NCBI GenBank assembly: GCA_028820505.1 | Contig: JAPPIT010000190.1 | Coordinates: forward strand, 1-52,306 | Length of the DNA: 52,306 nucleotides | Reading direction: 5' to 3' | DNA from: Defluviicoccus sp. | Lineage (GTDB): Bacteria > Pseudomonadota > Alphaproteobacteria > MPNO01 | In this document: positions 48,821-52,306 of the stretch, piece by piece | Layout of the letters: the number at the start of each line of letters is the position of its first letter | Numbering within the stretch: position 1 is the stretch's first letter | The notes under the pieces: generated by a model | What the model saw: the letters and a program-made list of their open reading frames with translations, nothing else | What the model was told of the DNA's origin: nothing | Database searches by the model: none | Made by a program: the position numbers and the translations under genes

Positions 48821-49579
48821 TCAGAGCGCGTTGCAGGGCCGGCGCAGGGTGCGCCACATGTGGGCCGAGGGGGAGTTGTCGTTGCCGAGCCCCTCCGGCG
48901 GCTGCCTGAAATGGCGGCCGACGATATCCTCGAACTGCTCGAGCTCGACATGCACGTCGGGATCGAAGGCGTAGAGGTCATTGACGACGATCATCCGCGC
49001 CGACATGTACCATTTGTGCTTCCTGGCCCGCTCGTACTCGGCGTGGATATAGGGCTCGGGCCGGTAGTCCTCGCCGAACATCCGGCGATAGGCATCCGGG
49101 TATTCGTAGCCCACGGACTCGTCGGGGAAGAAGCGGAGCGCCTGGTGCACGCGGATCGCCCAGGCCACCTCCTCGTCGACATAGGGCTCGACGAGCTGCG
49201 CCCCCCAATAGCCGTGGTCGGCGCGGATGAAGCCGAGCACCGCGATGTCGTGCAGCAGGCAGGCCAGCACCATCTTCTCCGGCAGCCCGTTCTTCTGGGC
49301 GAGGTTGGCGCTCTGCAGGACATGCGCCCTGGCCGGCGAGAAGCGGAGGTTGAAGAAGTCGAACAGCGTCGGTTTCTCGGGCATCGGGGGCAGACGGGGA
49401 TCCTCGCCCATCAGGAGCGCGGCGCTGCCCGGCCCTGTATCGGGGCCGTCATGGCCGTGCCTGCGCTCGCCGTCGGCGAGGTTGTAGAGCAGCGACCTGG
49501 CGATCAGCCGGTCGCCGAGCTCCTTCATCCGTTGCTCTTCGTACGCGTCGGCGCGCTCGGATAGCGTCTGGGTCGCCAT
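48821..49579 (-). CDS. HD-domain metalloprotein, PhnZ-like oxygenase/phosphohydrolase
   Basis: 252 aa. HD core: VLQSANLAQKNGLPEKMVLA followed by CLLHDIAVLGF, DHGYWGAQLVEPYVDEEVAW and IRVHQALRFFP; a later DLYAFDPDVHVELEQF carries Asp ligands. The arrangement (H, HD, H, H, D) recalls PhnZ and related HD oxygenases as well as phosphohydrolases. Substrate unknown. Located 28 nt after the CoxL-type gene, same strand; GAGGGCAGA before the ATG. Confidence 0.75.
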   Translation of the reverse strand: MATQTLSERADAYEEQRMKELGDRLIARSLLYNLADGERRHGHDGPDTGPGSAALLMGEDPRLPPMPEKPTLFDFFNLRFSPARAHVLQSANLAQKNGLPEKMVLACLLHDIAVLGFIRADHGYWGAQLVEPYVDEEVAWAIRVHQALRFFPDESVGYEYPDAYRRMFGEDYRPEPYIHAEYERARKHKWYMSARMIVVNDLYAFDPDVHVELEQFEDIVGRHFRQPPEGLGNDNSPSAHMWRTLRRPCNAL

Positions 49580-49607
49580 TCTGCCCTCGGTTCGGTTCGC
49601 GGCCGCT

Positions 49608-51941
49608 TCAACCGCTTGCTGCGCGGATCATACGCCAGATGCGCTCCGGCGTCGCAGGCATTTCGACGTGGCGGACGCCGTGCTCGGCGAGCGCGTCGCA
49701 GATCGCGTTGACGACCACGGCGAGCGCCGGCGTCGTCCCGCCCTCCCCGCCGCCGCGCACGCCGAGCGGGTTGGTCGGCGACGGGACCTCCATGATCTCG
49801 GTGTCGAAGAAGGGGAAGTCGTCGGCCCGCGCGATCGCGTAGTCCATCAGCGAGCCGGCCAGCATCTGCCCGGTCTCGGCATCGTAGCGGGCGTGCTCGA
49901 ACAGCGCCTGGCCGGCGCCCTGCACGATCCCGCCATGCGCCTGGCCGTGCAGGATCATCGGGTTGACCGCGCGCCCCACGTCGTCGACCGCGGCGTAGCG
50001 CACGACGTCGACGGCGCCGGTCTCCGGGTCGATCTCCACCTCGCAGACCTGGGTTCCGTAGGGAAAGCCGGGCGCGCTCATCCTCTCGGTATGCTCGGCG
50101 GACAGCGCCTCTCCCCGCGCCTCGATGGCCTCGGCGACCTCGAACAGCGTCACGCCGCGGTCGGTGCCCGATATGGCGAACCGGCCGTCCTCGAACACCA
50201 CATCCTCGATCGCCGCCTCCAGCATGTCGGCCGCGACGGGCTTTCCCTTCTCGATCGCCAGCTCGGAGGCTCGGCCCATCACGATCCCCGCCATCCGCAT
50301 CGAGCGCGCCGAGTGCGATCCTCCTCCTTCCGGAACGATATCGGTGTCGCCGGTGATCAGATGGACGCTGTCGAAGGGGACCCCCAGCCAATCGGCGACG
50401 CATTGGGCGAAGGCGGTCTCGTGACCCTGCCCGCTCGACAGCGTGCCGATCGTCACGTCGACCCGACCGGCGCCGAGGACGGCGATCCCGGCGCGCTCGA
50501 CGGGAAAGCCCGACGTGATCTCGATCGAGTTGGCGAGCCCGATCCCGCGCAGCAATCCCCGCGCCCGCGCCGCCTCGCGCCGCGCCGGGAACCCGTCCCA
50601 GTCGGCGAGCCGGAGCGCGCGCTCCATCGCCTGCGGATAGTCGCCGCTGTCATAGGTAAGCCCGAGCGCCGTCCGGTAAGGCATCGCGGACGGTGGGATC
50701 AGGTTGCGCCGACGCAGCGCCACGGGATCGAAGCCGTGCTCGCGCGCGGCGAGGTCGACGAGGCGTTCCATCGCCAGCATCGCCTCGGGCCGCCCGGCGC
50801 TGCGGTAGGGGGCGGTCGAGGCGGTGTTCGAGACCACCGCCCGCGCGCGGACATGGGCGGTGGGGAAGGCATAGACCGTCGGCGCCAGCTCCGACGATTT
50901 GGTGATCGGAACGAAGGCCACCGTGTAGCCGCCGACATTGCCGATCAGCGACGAACGCAGGGCGAGGAAGTTCCCCTCCGCATCGAGGGCGAGCTCGGCG
51001 TCGATATCGAGGTCGCGGCCCTGGTAGTCCGACAGGAAGGATTCGCTCCGCGTCGCGGTCCATTTGACCGGGCGGCCGAGGCGCCGCGCGGCCCACAGGG
51101 TTATCGCGTATTCGGGATAGGTCCAGTTGCGGGTGCCGAAATTGCCGCCGACATCGCCGGCGATCACCCGCACCCGGTCTTCCTCGACTCCGAACACGGC
51201 GGCGAGGTCGCGCTTGACCCGGACCGGGTTGTCGCCGCCGCAGTGGAGGACGAAGCGCCCGGCCTCGGCGTCGTAGCGGCCGACCGCCGCGCGCGGCTCC
51301 ATCATCACCCCGGTCACCCGCTGCACCCGGGTCTTGAGAGCGACCGTGCGCGCGGCGGCGGCGAAAGCCGCTTCGGTTTCTTCCGGGTCGCCGAAGAACC
51401 CGTCGATGCAGGTATTGCCGGGAATGTCGTCCCACAGCGACGGCGCTCCGGGCGCGGGCGCCGCCACCGTCTCCGTGACCGGGTCGAGCGGTTCGTAGTG
51501 GACGGCGATACGCTCCGTCATATCGGCGGCGGCGGCGGGCGTCTCCGCGATCGCGGCGGCGACGATGTCTCCGACGAAGCGAACCCGCCCGCCGGCGATC
51601 ACCGGCAGCGTCGTGCCCCGCCGGGGCGAGCCGTCCGCGTTCTCGAGCACCAGATCGACGAGCCCGGCGATCTTTGCGTAGCTGGGAACCGTCCCCACCC
51701 CGTCGCCCGCGAGGTCGGCCGCGGTCAGCACCTCGACCGCGCCCGGCACCGCCCTGGCCGCCGCGGCATCGATGCCGGCGATGCGGGCGTGCGCGTGCGG
51801 CGAACGCAGCATCGCGGCGCAGGCCTGCCCGTCGAGGCGGACGTCGTCGGTATAGCGGCCCTGCCCGCGCAGGAGCCTCAAATCCTCCTTCCTGAGAACC
51901 GGTTGTCCTATCCCGCCCGCTTCGACCGTCGCTTCGACCAC
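49608..51941 (-). CDS. Xanthine dehydrogenase/CO dehydrogenase family molybdopterin subunit (CoxL type)
   Basis: 777 aa from GTG 51941 (GGAGGG 10 nt upstream; TTG 51950 also in frame). Domains: VLRKEDLRLLRGQGRYTDDV start, a/b-hammerhead domain about 20-130, Mo-cofactor domain with GDVGGNFGTRNWTYPEYAIT, active-site loop APYRSAGRPEA (no CO-dehydrogenase-type Cys, so form II-like), QGHETAFAQCVADWLG and catalytic Glu733 in GVRGGGEGGTTPA. The usual coxM (FAD) and coxS (2Fe-2S) partner genes are not adjacent inside the window. Confidence 0.92.
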   Translation of the reverse strand: MVEATVEAGGIGQPVLRKEDLRLLRGQGRYTDDVRLDGQACAAMLRSPHAHARIAGIDAAAARAVPGAVEVLTAADLAGDGVGTVPSYAKIAGLVDLVLENADGSPRRGTTLPVIAGGRVRFVGDIVAAAIAETPAAAADMTERIAVHYEPLDPVTETVAAPAPGAPSLWDDIPGNTCIDGFFGDPEETEAAFAAAARTVALKTRVQRVTGVMMEPRAAVGRYDAEAGRFVLHCGGDNPVRVKRDLAAVFGVEEDRVRVIAGDVGGNFGTRNWTYPEYAITLWAARRLGRPVKWTATRSESFLSDYQGRDLDIDAELALDAEGNFLALRSSLIGNVGGYTVAFVPITKSSELAPTVYAFPTAHVRARAVVSNTASTAPYRSAGRPEAMLAMERLVDLAAREHGFDPVALRRRNLIPPSAMPYRTALGLTYDSGDYPQAMERALRLADWDGFPARREAARARGLLRGIGLANSIEITSGFPVERAGIAVLGAGRVDVTIGTLSSGQGHETAFAQCVADWLGVPFDSVHLITGDTDIVPEGGGSHSARSMRMAGIVMGRASELAIEKGKPVAADMLEAAIEDVVFEDGRFAISGTDRGVTLFEVAEAIEARGEALSAEHTERMSAPGFPYGTQVCEVEIDPETGAVDVVRYAAVDDVGRAVNPMILHGQAHGGIVQGAGQALFEHARYDAETGQMLAGSLMDYAIARADDFPFFDTEIMEVPSPTNPLGVRGGGEGGTTPALAVVVNAICDALAEHGVRHVEMPATPERIWRMIRAASG

Positions 51942-52127
51942 TGCCTTCAATCCCTCCGGAACCGCCCGGCGGCAGCATAGCCCGAACCGACCGCGAGAAG
52001 TCGGCGCCCTGTCGTCCCTCCGGTATCACCCCGGACGTGTTCCCATAGGCGCTAACGTGTTCCGGTGGCGGTTGAATGGCGCCGGGTCTTCCGCGCGACC
52101 GGGCAAGAGAGAGGAAATCGCCGGACC

Positions 52128-52185
52128 GGGTCCGGTTTCGTTGGAACCGCTTCTTCCGTTCTCCTTCGCCGACCATGACGGTGAG
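52128..52185. repeat. Internally deleted copy of the 48613 element
   Basis: GTTGGAACCGCTTCTTCCG and following TTCTC match the left part of the 48613 element. They join directly to CTTCGCCGACCATGACGG, which matches its right hairpin. About 79 bp (48655-48733) are missing at the junction. The outer terminal repeat is degenerate. Confidence 0.75.
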
Positions 52186-52252
52186 ACAGCCAGGGTGACA
52201 GCAGGGGACACGGACGGGCGGTGCGCGCGTTCTCCGACACCTGGCCCCACCC

Positions 52253-52284
52253 CGTCATGCCCGGACTTGTTCCGGGCATCCACG
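52253..52284. repeat. GTGGATG...CATGACG palindromic repeat, reverse copy
   Basis: Reverse complement of the element at 14-45: arms ATGCCCGGA (52257-52265) and TCCGGGCAT (52271-52279), loop CTTGT, with CGTC and CCACG ends. Confidence 0.85.
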
Positions 52285-52306
52285 TCCCTCCGCCGCCTCG
52301 CCCTCT

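Larger units (their letters stand above)
51942..52306. other. Terminal intergenic region with two repeat remnants, no gene
   Basis: Upstream of the CoxL-type gene. It holds an internally deleted copy of the 48613 element (52128-52185) and the GTGGATG palindrome (52253-52284). The first 185 nt probably hold the promoter, not identifiable by eye. Confidence 0.7.

Noticed and set aside
1..52306. tRNA, rRNA or riboswitch genes
   Set aside because: All gaps were read by eye; no cloverleaf-like sequence or known riboswitch core was seen.

Overview
The window is very G+C-rich DNA with tightly packed genes on both strands. ATGA/GTGA stop-start overlaps are common, and starts include several GTG and TTG codons. 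Gene content points to a metabolically versatile alphaproteobacterium of the Rhodospirillales/Rhizobiales kind. It includes a TRAP importer, an AapJ-type binding protein, hyuA/hyuB, UbiD-type decarboxylases, a CoxL-type molybdoenzyme, CaiB with glutaryl-CoA dehydrogenase, a C-minus form of ribosomal protein L36, and GTGGATG...CATGACGG intergenic palindromes. A perfect 16-bp parS (ParB) site at 9146-9161 suggests a chromosomal region not far from the origin of replication. No phage, insertion sequence, CRISPR array, rRNA or tRNA was seen. Mobile DNA is limited to small non-coding palindromic elements.

Layout. 1-4600 (+): ABC permease and amidase (overlapping), an orphan amino-acid binding protein, and a DMT-family exporter. 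4661-6294: two tandem paralogous mini-genes (-) with duplicated upstream regions, divergent from a LysR regulator (+). 6289-9145: an acyl-CoA synthetase (-) divergent from an M20 carbamoylase-type hydrolase (+). 9146-9385: parS and a perfect hairpin between convergent genes. 9386-14687 (-): glycolate oxidase glcD-glcE-glcF followed by a TPR gene, with rpmJ and a Cys-rich small protein upstream. 14925-17436: two tandem AEC carriers (+) and an SDR (-). 17673-22246 (+): Deg-type protease, Rieske oxygenase and Lon-like protease. 22282-30358 (-): a long codirectional run comprising HigBA-type toxin-antitoxin, VOC, GFA, TRAP transporter, SH3 lipid-free secreted protein, gamma-resorcylate-decarboxylase-like amidohydrolase, cupin, a DUF1772 membrane protein and a small membrane protein. 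A divergent TetR gene (30458) with two palindromic operators sits at its head. 31148-34950 (+): hyuA-hyuB. 35136-37455 (+): an HTH-methyltransferase fusion and a MetF-like reductase. 37463-39903 (-): CaiB-type CoA transferase and glutaryl-CoA dehydrogenase. 40309-45936 (+): UbiD-like decarboxylase, MFS carrier, NadC, PhnN and an AMP-phosphorylase-type enzyme. 46097-48615 (+): a second UbiD-like decarboxylase overlapping a Gfo/Idh/MocA dehydrogenase. 48821-51941 (-): CoxL-type molybdoenzyme subunit and an HD-domain protein.

How the genes fit together. Most are uptake plus catabolism modules for amides, lactams, hydantoins, aromatic acids and organic acids: amidase, carbamoylase, hyuAB, three decarboxylase-type enzymes, a Rieske oxygenase, glutaryl-CoA degradation and glycolate oxidation. 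The least expected combination is nadC-phnN-AMP phosphorylase. Read together, these enzymes would turn AMP into adenine plus ribose 1,5-bisphosphate, convert that to PRPP, and use PRPP for NAD synthesis. A second notable feature is the HTH-methyltransferase fusion gene, preceded by an unusually A+T-rich leader with two identical-type palindromes and three evenly spaced TTTGACA boxes. A third is the family of palindromic elements, one of which (48613-48799) has transposon-like terminal inverted repeats and supplies the stop codon of the gene before it.
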